Assembly: GCA_944384375.1 (NCBI GenBank)
Contig: CALWTE010000011.1
Span: 1-41,287 of the forward strand
Direction of reading: 5' to 3'
DNA from: an uncultured Clostridia bacterium
GTDB lineage: Bacteria; Bacillota; Clostridia; Christensenellales; UBA1242
DNA: 41,287 bases
The notes beneath the pieces are model-generated. The model made no database searches and was not told the DNA's origin. It was given only the letters and a program-made list of their open reading frames with translations. This document shows positions 15,527-24,050 of the stretch, piece by piece. Position 1 is the first letter of the stretch. Every line of letters begins with the position of its first letter. The translations under genes were made by a program, and so were the position numbers.

Positions 15527-16423
15527 TTATTCCCTTTCTAACTCTTGTTCTTGTGAATTTTGTTTTTTGTCTTCAACAACTTGTTTATCTTTATTTATTT
15601 GGTTGTCTTTAATATTTTGTTTATTTTGTTGTGAATTTTTGTATTGCGGTTTTTCGTCTTTTAATGATTGATTATATTGTTGTGATTTATTATTTTTATT
15701 CGTTTGATAATCATTAAGAATTTTTTCGTCTTTTAGTGGTTGATTGCCTGTTTTTGTAAATTGATTATCTTTTACTGGTTGGGTGTCTTTTTCTGGTTGA
15801 TTGTCTGCTTGCGCTTGTTTGTTTTTTATTGCTTGTAGATGATTGTTTAGAGCATTAAAACCAAATAACGTTTTTTCGTAACGCAAACCGAATTTCGCCG
15901 TGTCGTCTAGTTTTATATCAATCAAACCGAGCCCTTCCAACTCCGCCCCCGTGACATTCAAGGCAATAAGACTAAATTTATCCTTTACATCACAAAAAAC
16001 ATCTTTCCCGCGATAGATATCATATAACAATGCTTTTTGGTTTGCATTAAGTGAGTTAATGGCAAGCCTACCTTGATTATCAAACCAACGTTTTGGATAA
16101 TCTTTAAAAGTTTCTTCAATTTCAAATTTACGCCCATACCAACTTATTTTTCCGTTTTTAAATTCACTATCCAAACGCACATTCAATAGATACCTATCCA
16201 CAAAATAATCTACGCAACTATCCACCGCTCTATAAATTTGTTGTTTATTTAAATCTTTAAAAATAGTTAGTTTTTCGCAACTTTTTGCCAAATCTCTAAC
16301 AAAATTTCTGTTGTCTTCCACATTCACTATATAAATATTAGCAAAAACCCTATCTAGCATTTGATAATTTATAAAATAGTCTTTGCCATTTAAAAACCCA
16401 CACATTCTTATTACGTTTTTCAA
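15527..16423 (-). CDS. Unknown protein with N/Q/K/D-rich repeated tail
   Basis: 298 residues. The first 190 look like a folded, aromatic-rich soluble domain (NGKISWYGRKFEIEETFKDYPKRWF) of no family I recognise. From about 200 to the end lie degenerate 9-12 residue repeats of the form DNQPxKD/DEKxxNDY, strongly charged and disordered. The start appears to be TTG at 16423 with AAAGGA about ten bases upstream; the first ATG, six codons later, has no ribosome site. No signal peptide. It precedes no other gene closely. The tail resembles in composition those of the SHOCT operon and the 31.2-kb protein. Confidence 0.7.
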   Translation of the reverse strand: MKNVIRMCGFLNGKDYFINYQMLDRVFANIYIVNVEDNRNFVRDLAKSCEKLTIFKDLNKQQIYRAVDSCVDYFVDRYLLNVRLDSEFKNGKISWYGRKFEIEETFKDYPKRWFDNQGRLAINSLNANQKALLYDIYRGKDVFCDVKDKFSLIALNVTGAELEGLGLIDIKLDDTAKFGLRYEKTLFGFNALNNHLQAIKNKQAQADNQPEKDTQPVKDNQFTKTGNQPLKDEKILNDYQTNKNNKSQQYNQSLKDEKPQYKNSQQNKQNIKDNQINKDKQVVEDKKQNSQEQELERE

Positions 16424-16494
16424 TTTTTTTGTATCCTTTGAAAAGTTTTAATTTATTATACCGCATAATTAAAAATAGTCAAGAAAAACAATAA

Positions 16495-16571
16495 AAAAAA
16501 GCACCCTATCGTGAACTGAACTCCAAAAGTAAATTGCTTTTAGTAATACACTTCATAAAAAGATGCTTTTT
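16495..16571. repeat. Short palindromic repeat with IS-like end
   Basis: AAAAAAGCA (16495-16503) pairs with TGCTTTTT (16564-16571), enclosing CACCCTATCGTGAACTGAAC and a CTCCAAAAG segment, a variant of the MITE end. It sits downstream of the SHOCT operon and could terminate its transcription. Confidence 0.55.
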
Positions 16572-16649
16572 AAAGAATAGTAATTTAAATTAAAAAATAT
16601 TTATCTTTGCTAATTTGTAAAATGATTAATTTAAATTTAAGTTTAATTT

Positions 16650-18995
16650 TTATTTGTCGCTAAGTATTTGTTTGTAAATTAAGTCTTTTGCTTCTAATTC
16701 GCTGAAAATTCCCTCTTGCTTTAATCTGTTGATTATGCGAATTTTAGCCAAACCTTCGTCAAGTTTGTATAATGGCTCTTGCTTTATCTTTTTCTCTAAC
16801 TTGCTAAATGATATGCTGTACATAATTAGACTTACTAATAAAAGTATAGCTATAAGCATTGCAACAGAGCCAAAAACTATAATTACAATAGAACCTAAAC
16901 CTTGTATAAATGCCACAATTGAAAGAGCCATAAACAAAACAGCACTTAACGCACTAAACACTATACCCGTAATACGAATACCGATAAATTTTTTGTTTTT
17001 CGTGCTTTTCTTTATTTTTAATAGAGAGCCTGCAATTATAAAGTTCACAATAGCAAATGCCAAAACGGCTATAACAAGTAGTACTTCTATAGGGAATTGA
17101 AAGCCACTACCTGTATCAAATCCATTATAACTTAAGAATACGTCTTCATTTAGATAAAGTTCGCAATATGTGTCGCCTATTACTGCATTATCAATAAAAT
17201 CTGCATTAAATTGTACCATACCATCCCCGCCATTTGCATCAGGGTGGTTTATACTGAATGCATCGGCATATTCTTCTACGATAGAATATTCTTCACCAGA
17301 GACAATGACGGAAACTGTTTTTTCAGTAATCAAATCGTGTAAAGTCGCTCTTGTCATATTTGCTGCACTAAATAAACTTAACGTGATGGTTTGTTCGTCG
17401 TGATTTACTGTAATGTCAATAGAGTTATTAAAATAAACAAGTTCTACCGAATCACCATTTTCCATAAAAAATATTGAATCATTACTACTTAAAACCGTAC
17501 CTATGGTAAGACTAGCATCATTTGAAACTTTAACTTTTATATCATAATTTGGGTAAAAATCGCTAGGACTTGCATTTGTAATTTCTTCCGTACCTGTAAG
17601 ACTAGGGGTATCACTAGGGGTGTCACTTGAACCGCCTGACGTGATATTGTTGTATTCGTTAAAATTATCTTCATCTACATATAATCCTATGTAAATACCA
17701 TGGTCAATTATATCAGTTAAATAATCTGCACTATTAATAGGTAAAGTATAAGTTTTGTTAGTAGTCTCATCTTCTAAGATTAAAGTATGTGCAGTATAGT
17801 CTATTGCTGTAAGAGTGGTATAATTTACGTATACCATGATTTGATATTGTTCCATAAGTTGAGTAGTAAATGGAAATAAATATTGTGTTTCGTATTCAGG
17901 TATATAGATATCTCTGGTTGTATTATCTACACCTATAAACTGAATATAAGGATCAATTTTTAGGGCAAGACTTATACTATACTCTTGACTATATATAAAT
18001 ACAATATTTGTATTAGCATTTATATCCACTACCCTACCAAACTCTGTATAAACTGTACCCGTATCTTCATTAAAAAGGCTAACCGTATAATTTAAAGGGA
18101 AATCGCTGGCTTCGGCATAGTTTATATTCTCTAAATTATCTAAATTTGCCGAATAATTTACACTGCTGGAAATGGCTAAGTTGTTTATGTTTGTGCTACT
18201 GCTTGTCACTGTTAATAAAACAATCGCACCTACAATAAGACAAAGAGTAAAAATAGTCGTAGCGATTATGTGGAAAATTGCACCTATTTGAACACAAGTT
18301 TTTTGTCTTTTGTTTAAGGTTTTGGGTTTAATTTCAGTTTCGGTATTTTCTGGCTGTGAATTTAGATTTTGAAAATTCCTATTTTCCGCAGAATAATAAG
18401 AATTAGACATAGAATTAGCGGAAAATTCTTGCGTATTTTCAATATTATTATTTATTTTGTTGTTTTGAGTTAAAATGGCTTTATTTTGGGGGTATGTTGC
18501 AAAATTTTGCGTGTTAGCATTAAAATTTTGCGGTTTAGCGTCAATTTTTTGAAAATTGTCGGTTTTATTTAAATTATCATTTTCTTGATTTTTTGGGTTA
18601 TTTTTTGCGTCTAAGTTTAATTCTTGTTCTGCTTGATTTTGTTGTTGGTTTGTGTGCATTTTATAAGCAGTATGAAAGTTTCCATTTTGCTTGTTTGTTT
18701 GCTTTTCTAAACTCGTTTGTGTAGGGGGGATTATGTTTTGCCTATCTGTTTGAAAATTTAAATTTTTATGCGTATTTGCCTTTTCACTTTGCTTGCTTTC
18801 TAGGTTTTCTAAATTTTTATGCATAATTTCATTTTCGTTTTGCTTGTTTAAAGTATTTTCTAAATTTGTTTGCATAGTTGCGTTTTTGGTTTCTTGATTG
18901 TTTTGATTTTGGAAATTATTTGCGTCTATGTTTACTTGTTGCGAATTATTTAGGTTTATTTCTGTATTTTCATTAAATTTTTGCCTTTCTTCCAT
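16650..18995 (-). CDS. Large SHOCT-tailed membrane protein with N/Q-rich N-terminus
   Basis: 781 residues. About 1-230 is low-complexity and dominated by Asn, Gln, Lys and Thr. A transmembrane helix follows (about 236-262, IGAIFHIIATTIFTLCLIVGAIVLL), then about 370 residues that look extracytoplasmic (beta-rich, with a Ser/Asp/Thr/Pro linker near 455-470), then three helices between about 640 and 735. The C-terminus (LAKIRIINRLKQEGIFSELEAKDLI) is a SHOCT-like module, a short alpha-hairpin found at the ends of many bacterial membrane proteins and thought to mediate oligomer contacts. It starts 11 bases after the upstream SHOCT gene, so they form an operon. Exact function unknown. Confidence 0.8.
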   Translation of the reverse strand: MEERQKFNENTEINLNNSQQVNIDANNFQNQNNQETKNATMQTNLENTLNKQNENEIMHKNLENLESKQSEKANTHKNLNFQTDRQNIIPPTQTSLEKQTNKQNGNFHTAYKMHTNQQQNQAEQELNLDAKNNPKNQENDNLNKTDNFQKIDAKPQNFNANTQNFATYPQNKAILTQNNKINNNIENTQEFSANSMSNSYYSAENRNFQNLNSQPENTETEIKPKTLNKRQKTCVQIGAIFHIIATTIFTLCLIVGAIVLLTVTSSSTNINNLAISSSVNYSANLDNLENINYAEASDFPLNYTVSLFNEDTGTVYTEFGRVVDINANTNIVFIYSQEYSISLALKIDPYIQFIGVDNTTRDIYIPEYETQYLFPFTTQLMEQYQIMVYVNYTTLTAIDYTAHTLILEDETTNKTYTLPINSADYLTDIIDHGIYIGLYVDEDNFNEYNNITSGGSSDTPSDTPSLTGTEEITNASPSDFYPNYDIKVKVSNDASLTIGTVLSSNDSIFFMENGDSVELVYFNNSIDITVNHDEQTITLSLFSAANMTRATLHDLITEKTVSVIVSGEEYSIVEEYADAFSINHPDANGGDGMVQFNADFIDNAVIGDTYCELYLNEDVFLSYNGFDTGSGFQFPIEVLLVIAVLAFAIVNFIIAGSLLKIKKSTKNKKFIGIRITGIVFSALSAVLFMALSIVAFIQGLGSIVIIVFGSVAMLIAILLLVSLIMYSISFSKLEKKIKQEPLYKLDEGLAKIRIINRLKQEGIFSELEAKDLIYKQILSDK

Positions 18996-19006
18996 AAATA
19001 GACTCC

Positions 19007-19666
19007 TTATTTACTCAAAATTTGAATAAGTAAGTCTTTGAGTTCGGCTTCGTCAATCATTCCGTCTGCAAACATTTGCTTAGCGCGGAAGATTTTTCTA
19101 TCTGTTGCGTCGTTTAAATCGCAACCGAAGTAGTAATCTTGTGCGTTTTGGGGAACGTTTTTGTTGCCGTTGTCTGCTTGCTGAACTTGATTAACACCTT
19201 GTGCACCTGGCATAGGTACGAAGTTTGGTTGAGTTTTTGCTTTCTTTTGGCTGTTGTTGTCTTCTCTGTGAATGCAAAGCGCGATGATGTATAGAGTTAA
19301 AATTGCCACACCAAAAATAATACCTAAAATATCCAAAGAAATAAATGAAAGAATTAGCAACAAACCGTTTAAAACTATTAAAGTGATTAATAATTTAGCA
19401 TAATTTCTTTGTTTTTTAGTCTTGTCTGGGTTAGGCATTAAGAAGCAACTAATTACTAATGTCGCAATCAAAAGTGCTGCACTTAAAAACACATTAATTA
19501 CAGACCAAATAGTAACAAAATCTGCCGCATCGCCCCATTGCGTAGCAGCACTTAGAGCAGCTAAAGCAAGTGGTAATGCAATAAATAACAGAATACAATT
19601 AAGCCCCGAATATATCACATTTACTATAGAACCTGCGAGCATTAGACCTCTTTTTGTTTTGTTCAT
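19007..19666 (-). CDS. Four-helix membrane protein with SHOCT tail
   Basis: 219 residues: four hydrophobic helices in the first 135 residues, a Gln/Asn/Pro-rich linker (about 140-175), and a C-terminal SHOCT-like hairpin (RKIFRAKQMFADGMIDEAEL, then KDLLIQILSK) that matches the tail of the next gene. AAGGAG precedes the ATG. First gene of a two-gene operon behind a TTGACA-N17-TATAAT promoter that overlaps the promoter of a divergent HTH regulator, which probably controls it. The shared tails suggest the two products interact. No enzymatic motif is visible. Confidence 0.82.
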   Translation of the reverse strand: MNKTKRGLMLAGSIVNVIYSGLNCILLFIALPLALAALSAATQWGDAADFVTIWSVINVFLSAALLIATLVISCFLMPNPDKTKKQRNYAKLLITLIVLNGLLLILSFISLDILGIIFGVAILTLYIIALCIHREDNNSQKKAKTQPNFVPMPGAQGVNQVQQADNGNKNVPQNAQDYYFGCDLNDATDRKIFRAKQMFADGMIDEAELKDLLIQILSK

Positions 19667-19698
19667 TTTTTGACTTCTCCTTTTATATCTAATGTTTC

Positions 19699-19727
19699 AT
19701 TATATAATGTACGTGTCTATTTGTCAA
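19699..19727 (-). promoter_or_regulatory. Leftward promoter of the SHOCT operon
   Basis: On the minus strand TTGACA (19727-19722), 17 bases, TATAAT (19704-19699). Its -35 box shares bases with the -35 box of the rightward HTH promoter. Confidence 0.8.
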
Positions 19728-19747
19728 GTAAAAGTTTGGTATATAAT
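19721..19747 (+). promoter_or_regulatory. Rightward promoter of the HTH regulator
   Basis: TTGTCA (19721-19726), a short 15-base spacer, TATAAT (19742-19747). It overlaps the leftward promoter, so the two are probably mutually exclusive. Confidence 0.6.
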
Positions 19748-19776
19748 TAAAAAAATCAAAAATAGGAAGTAAAAAA

Positions 19777-19983
19777 ATGCGTTTAAGGATTTTGGAAATT
19801 CTAAAAGAAAAAAATAAAACTAAATACTGGCTTTACATTCAATTAGGTTTAAGTTACCAAAATTTTAATAAAATAGTTAATAATGAAACAAGTAGCATAA
19901 AATTTGATAATTTGAAGGCAATTTGTGATATTTTAGAATGTACACCTAATGATTTATTTGACGAATATTATAAGAAAAAATAA
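19777..19983 (+). CDS. Cro/CI-family HTH regulator
   Basis: 68 residues, nearly all helix-turn-helix of the YozG/HTH_26 type: MRLRILEILKEKNKTKYWLY, then SYQNFNKIVN and the family signature LKAICDILECTPNDLFD. The ATG follows AGGAAG. Divergent from the SHOCT membrane operon with overlapping promoters, it is the likely local regulator of that operon and of itself. No effector domain is present, so the signal, if any, must come from a partner. Confidence 0.88.
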   Translation: MRLRILEILKEKNKTKYWLYIQLGLSYQNFNKIVNNETSSIKFDNLKAICDILECTPNDLFDEYYKKK

Positions 19984-20027
19984 AAGAAATAGTATAGGAA
20001 TTTTTGCTAAATTTCGCTTTTTCGCTA

Positions 20028-20056
20028 TTGACAAAATAAGACTCACAAAGTATAAT
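20028..20056 (+). promoter_or_regulatory. Consensus promoter of the 65-aa protein
   Basis: TTGACA (20028-20033), 17 bases, TATAAT (20051-20056); exact consensus, 30 bases before the start codon. Confidence 0.85.
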
Positions 20057-20085
20057 ATTTTCACAAGTTTTAAGGAGTATATATT

Positions 20086-20283
20086 ATGTTTACTGAATAT
20101 GAAATTCAAAAAATTATACGTGAAAATATTGAATTGCGCGAAGAAAACTCTAAATTAAAAATAACGATTAGACAACTTAAATCAAAAAAACCCGCACCTA
20201 GCGACTCAAAAAAGGCGAAATCTAAAAATCAACAAACTGCTCAAGAAAATCACGAATTAGATGACATGCATTTTATGCACTAA
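20086..20283 (+). CDS. Small charged helical protein with disordered tail
   Basis: 65 residues with an ideal promoter, an AAGGAG ribosome site nine bases before the ATG and a terminator right after the stop, so it is a real, probably well-expressed gene despite its size. Residues 1-34 form a leucine/isoleucine heptad coiled coil (IIRENIELREENSKLKITIR); the rest is Lys/Ser/Gln-rich and ends HELDDMHFMH, a methionine/histidine-rich tip. No family recognised. An oligomerising regulator or a nucleic-acid or metal-binding small protein are both conceivable. Confidence 0.75.
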   Translation: MFTEYEIQKIIRENIELREENSKLKITIRQLKSKKPAPSDSKKAKSKNQQTAQENHELDDMHFMH

Positions 20284-20293
20284 AATTCAAACA

Positions 20294-20320
20294 ATACTGC
20301 CCAAAATGCAGTATATTTTC
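20294..20320 (+). terminator. Terminator of the 65-aa gene
   Basis: ATACTGC (20294-20300) pairs with GCAGTAT (20308-20314), followed by ATTTTCTT. Confidence 0.75.
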
Positions 20321-20350
20321 TTATTTTTTTATTAAATCAATCTAAAACAA

Positions 20351-20425
20351 AAAAGACAGACTATATTAAATCGTACTACAAAAGCATCTAACTTTTGGAC
20401 AGTAGCGAATTTTAGCCTGTCTTTT
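20351..20425. terminator. Long hairpin between convergent genes
   Basis: AAAAGACAG (20351-20359) pairs with CTGTCTTTT (20417-20425). Inside, CAAAAG and CTTTTG flank CATCTAA, the same hairpin unit found at the MITE left end. It probably terminates typA on the minus strand. The remaining spacer to 20698 is a series of T-rich TATTTTT units without genes. Confidence 0.65.
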
Positions 20426-20698
20426 CTGTATTTATTTTGTTATTTTAGTAAATTTATCGTAATTTAGCGTAAATTTTAATTAAAAATTCTCAGTTTTTTG
20501 ATATTTTTCATTAAAATTTTGCTATTTTTCGTTATTTTTGGCTATTTTTTATTAAAATTTTTATTGTTTTTTTACTATTTTCCATTATTTTTATTAAAAA
20601 TTTATAATTTTTTCGCTTTTTTTATGAAAATTTTGCTCTTTTTGCATTTTTTAATAAAAAATTTCAATTTTTAATTATTTTTTTATCTTTTCTAAATT

Positions 20699-22534
20699 TT
20701 ACTTGCCACCATTCTTCGCTCTGTAACGGGCTTGCGCACGTTTATCGTGGTCTAGTATGATTTTACGCAAACGAATTGATTGCGGAGTAACTTCTAGCAA
20801 CTCGTCGTCATTTAAAAACTCAATTGATTTTTCCAAACTCATAATTTTAGGTGGAATTAGGCGCAAAGCATCGTCAGACGAACAACTACGCATATTGCTC
20901 AACTGCTTACGCTTGCACACGTTTACCACTAAGTCATCGCCCTTAGGGTTTTCACCAACAATCATACCGCCGTAAACCTTGTCGCCTGGGCTAACGAATA
21001 GCGTACCGCGTTCTTGTGCGTTTGCCAAACCATAGCCGATACACTCGCCCGTCTCGTGTGCAACCAACGCACCACAAACGCGACGTTCAATATCGCCTTT
21101 GTAGTAGTCATATCCGTAGTGCACACTACTCATAATACCTTCACCGCGGGTGTCGGTCAAAAATTCTGATTTGTAACCAAACAACCCACGACTAGGCACC
21201 AAAAATTCTAGTCTAGTTCTGCTACCTTGCGGCTTCATTTCCAAAAGCTCACCCTTTCTAACACCCATTTTGGACATAACAGTGCCCACGCTTTCTTCGG
21301 GAACGTCAACAACCAACTTGTCAATAGGCTCCATTTTCTTGCCGTTTTCGTCATATTTAAATAATACTTTAGGCATAGAAACCTGGAATTCGTACCCTTC
21401 ACGGCGCATATTTTCAATTAAAATAGACAAGTGCATTTCGCCACGTCCACGTACTTTGAAAGCATCTGTTGAATCAGTGTCTTCCACGCGCAAAGACAAG
21501 TCTTTAATGGTTTCTCTATACAATCTTTCACGCAAGTGCCTACTGGTTACAAACTTGCCTTCCTTGCCCGCAAACGGACTGTCATTTACCATAAAAGTCA
21601 TCTCTACACTAGGTTCACTAATCTTTACAAATTCAAGCGGAATGACACTTTCGGTATCGCAAATTGTGTCTCCTATCATAATGTCGCCTAGCCCCGCCAC
21701 ACAGGCGATGTCGCCCGTGGTAACGGTTTCGGTCTCAACCTTTTTCATACCGTCATATACAAACAATTGTTGCACGCGTAATTTTGTAACTTTTTCGGGG
21801 TGATAGAAATTAGAAATTGCCACCATTTGCCCAACGTGAATACTGCCGTTTTCAATCTTCCCAACTGCGAGTTTGCCCAAAAAGTCACTATGCTCGGTGT
21901 TGGATACTAGCATTTGCAAAGGCTTGTCCTTATCTCCGCTAGGTGCAGGAATGTGGTTGATAATTTCTTCAAAAAGTGGTTGCATATCAGTACCACGCTC
22001 GTCTCTCTTTTTGCTAGCGACCCCTAGTCTAGCAGACGCATAAATTACAGGACTGTTTAACTGGTCGTCATTTGCATTTAAATCAAATAGAAGTTCCAAA
22101 ACTTCGTCTTGCACTTCCTTAATACGTGCGTCAGGTCTGTCAATTTTGTTAATAACAACAATAACCTTTAAATTTAGCGCAAGTGCCTTTTCCAAAACAA
22201 AACGTGTTTGTGGCATAGCACCTTCAAAGGCATCAACTACCAACAACACACCGTCAACCATTTTTAGCGCGCGTTCCACTTCTCCACCGAAATCAGCGTG
22301 GCCTGGTGTATCAATTACATTAATCTTGTAATCTTTGTAGTGAATGGCTGCGTTTTTAGCGAGAATTGTAATTCCCCTTTCACGCTCCAACGCGTTTGAG
22401 TCCATCACCCTGTCTGCTACTTCTTGATTGCTCCTAAATACCCCACCGTGCTTTAATAACTCGTTTACTAGACTCGTTTTGCCGTGGTCAACGTGAGCGA
22501 TTATAGCAATATTACGAATTTTACTTTGTTCCAT
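20699..22534 (-). CDS. typA: Translational GTPase TypA/BipA
   Basis: 611 residues, full length for the family. GTPase motifs: [10 protein letters not shown] (13-22, P-loop), RGIT (53-56, switch I), DTPGH (75-79) and NKID (129-132). Domain II, the EF-G-like domains III and V and the BipA-specific C-terminus follow ([31 protein letters not shown]). It binds the ribosome in the cytoplasm and helps large-subunit assembly, especially under cold or nutrient stress. The ATG follows AAGGAGAAAA. A leader hairpin with a U-run lies just before the ribosome site. Transcribed alone. Confidence 0.97.
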   Translation of the reverse strand: MEQSKIRNIAIIAHVDHGKTSLVNELLKHGGVFRSNQEVADRVMDSNALERERGITILAKNAAIHYKDYKINVIDTPGHADFGGEVERALKMVDGVLLVVDAFEGAMPQTRFVLEKALALNLKVIVVINKIDRPDARIKEVQDEVLELLFDLNANDDQLNSPVIYASARLGVASKKRDERGTDMQPLFEEIINHIPAPSGDKDKPLQMLVSNTEHSDFLGKLAVGKIENGSIHVGQMVAISNFYHPEKVTKLRVQQLFVYDGMKKVETETVTTGDIACVAGLGDIMIGDTICDTESVIPLEFVKISEPSVEMTFMVNDSPFAGKEGKFVTSRHLRERLYRETIKDLSLRVEDTDSTDAFKVRGRGEMHLSILIENMRREGYEFQVSMPKVLFKYDENGKKMEPIDKLVVDVPEESVGTVMSKMGVRKGELLEMKPQGSRTRLEFLVPSRGLFGYKSEFLTDTRGEGIMSSVHYGYDYYKGDIERRVCGALVAHETGECIGYGLANAQERGTLFVSPGDKVYGGMIVGENPKGDDLVVNVCKRKQLSNMRSCSSDDALRLIPPKIMSLEKSIEFLNDDELLEVTPQSIRLRKIILDHDKRAQARYRAKNGGK

Positions 22535-22552
22535 TTTTTCTCCTTAAAAAAC

Positions 22553-22582
22553 AAGACAGAGCGGAATGTTCGCTCTTGCCTT
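22553..22582 (-). promoter_or_regulatory. Terminator-like hairpin in the typA leader
   Basis: On the minus strand AAGGCAAGAGCG (22582-22571) pairs with CGCTCTGTCTT (22563-22553) with one bulge, a 7-base loop and a following GTTTTTT; the typA ribosome site comes directly after. This fits an intrinsic terminator or a structure that controls typA translation. Confidence 0.6.
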
Positions 22583-22748
22583 ATGTGTATAGTAATTGTA
22601 AATATATGTTACCACAATTTTTTATTTAAATCAATATAAAATAATTAAAATTTTTCAAATTTTAACGAAAAATTATAGAAAATTAATATATCTTTATATT
22701 CTTATTTTTCATATTTTAAAATAAACAATAAAAAAACAAGCCCTTTTG

Positions 22749-23014
22749 TGAACTGAACCCCAAATAGTAGACACAAATAAAAAAGACTATTAATGTTTGG
22801 TTCTATACAAGCACTAGCCTAGATTAGGCTGCTTGTTCTTTATTCTTGTTGTGCTATATTTATTTAAATATTTATTAATAATAGTTTGTGTAAGTTCTAG
22901 TGAATAAGAATTAAACTTTGTCTTTTACCAGCAAAAAATACACTTCATTCTATTTTGAAGTGTATTATACTATAAAAGTCTTTTTTTTCAAGTACCCAAA
23001 GGGTGTTCAGTTCA
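22749..23014. mobile_element. IS-derived remnant, 266 bases
   Basis: TGAACTGAACCCCAAAT (22749-22765) faces TGTTCAGTTCA (23004-23014), so the outer ten bases are inverted repeats; another fragment, GTCCAAATTTTGGGGG, follows near 23036. Internal hairpins include CAAGC-AGCCT against AGGCT-GCTTG (22809-22835) and ATACACTTCA against TGAAGTGTAT (22938-22965). No transposase frame. The left end is the exact inverse of the copy at 4961-4977. The rest of 22583-23150 is AT-rich and empty. Confidence 0.6.
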
Positions 23015-23150
23015 AATATAAATATTATTCTTTTGTCCAAATTTTGGGGGAAAACCACTTCTCAAAGTTAAGCTTGATTTTGGTTGTTTTTAATCTTTAT
23101 AAATTTTTTTTAATTTTAATTAATTATTTTTTAATTTCAAGTTTTTCAAA

Positions 23151-23978
23151 CTATTTTTCAGTTTTTACTTCAAGCAAAACTTTATTACTTGCGTTCAATG
23201 GGCTAACCACTTTTCTGCCCGTTTCTTCTTCAAAACGGCGTTTTGCATCGCCCGCCACATTTCCACCACGTTTCGCAATTTTTTTGCTTTCTTCAAAAGT
23301 TTGTGGATTCTCCTGTTTGGAAATGGTCGTTGTGGTAACTTCGGCTAGCATATTAAGGACTAATTCTATATTTGTCATATTGTCACGCAAATTTTCTTTT
23401 TTAAGTCCTTTTAGATTTTTATATTCCGTAACGGTTAAGCCACTCCATGCTTTTGTCATTTCGTTAGTAAGAATCGCGTAATCTTTATCTTTTTCAATTC
23501 CACGAGCCTTCCATTCGTCAGTTAACTCTTTGCGCATTTCAATAGTTTGCAACCTTTGATTTATCCAGCCTTCGGTATAGCCCTTTGCACGATAAAAATC
23601 AGCGCCACGCAAAATTGCTTTTTCTGGGTCTGCAATTTCGTCTAATCTTTCGCTACCCACCTGTGCCAACCAAACTTTAAAAGGTTCTGCTTTGGGCGAA
23701 GGAATAGATTGCACAAGACGCAATAAATCTTTTGTGTTTACTACGTCTGTATTATAAAATTTGCCATCACTAGATTGCAATTTCAGTTGTCCGATTTTTT
23801 CGGACAACTGACTTCCTTCTTGTTTTAATTTTCTTTTCAAGTCATTCCAATACTTTCTTGGCTGAATGCTATCCGTCAAAACCGCAATAACATCAACAAC
23901 GGAAAAATACCAGTCTTCCTGTTCTTCATTCCAAACTGTCCTTATTTTTTTATCTTCAAAAATTTTTATATTTGCCAT
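23151..23978 (-). CDS. Bro-N domain protein, DinD-like
   Basis: 275 residues. The N-terminal 110 are a BRO-family DNA-binding domain as in phage antirepressors (IKIFEDKKIRTVWNEEQEDW, YFSVVDVIAVL, YWNDLKRKL, DVVNTKDLLRLVQSIPSPKAEPFKVWLA). The middle and C-terminal parts (RGADFYRAKGYTEGWINQRL, then ELTDEWKARGI, ILTNEMTKAWSGLTVTEYKNLKGL, and a basic tail GGNVAGDAKRRFEEETGRKV) match DinD-like proteins; E. coli DinD is SOS-induced and inhibits RecA in vitro. Here, role is inference; no LexA box was seen upstream. It stands next to an IS remnant and the SLOG module, so it may have been acquired laterally. Confidence 0.85.
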   Translation of the reverse strand: MANIKIFEDKKIRTVWNEEQEDWYFSVVDVIAVLTDSIQPRKYWNDLKRKLKQEGSQLSEKIGQLKLQSSDGKFYNTDVVNTKDLLRLVQSIPSPKAEPFKVWLAQVGSERLDEIADPEKAILRGADFYRAKGYTEGWINQRLQTIEMRKELTDEWKARGIEKDKDYAILTNEMTKAWSGLTVTEYKNLKGLKKENLRDNMTNIELVLNMLAEVTTTTISKQENPQTFEESKKIAKRGGNVAGDAKRRFEEETGRKVVSPLNASNKVLLEVKTEK

Positions 23979-24050
23979 ATGCTCCCCTATTAATTATTAA
24001 GTATTTATAAACAATACAAGTATAAATTTATTATACTATATTTTAAAAAA

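Noticed and set aside
19949..20158. 69-aa frame between the HTH gene and the 65-aa gene
   Set aside because: It overlaps both genes and the consensus promoter, and its start lacks a ribosome site.
22918..23481. 187-aa rightward frame
   Set aside because: Its right half is the antisense of the Bro-N gene and its left half runs through hairpins of the IS remnant; no ribosome site.
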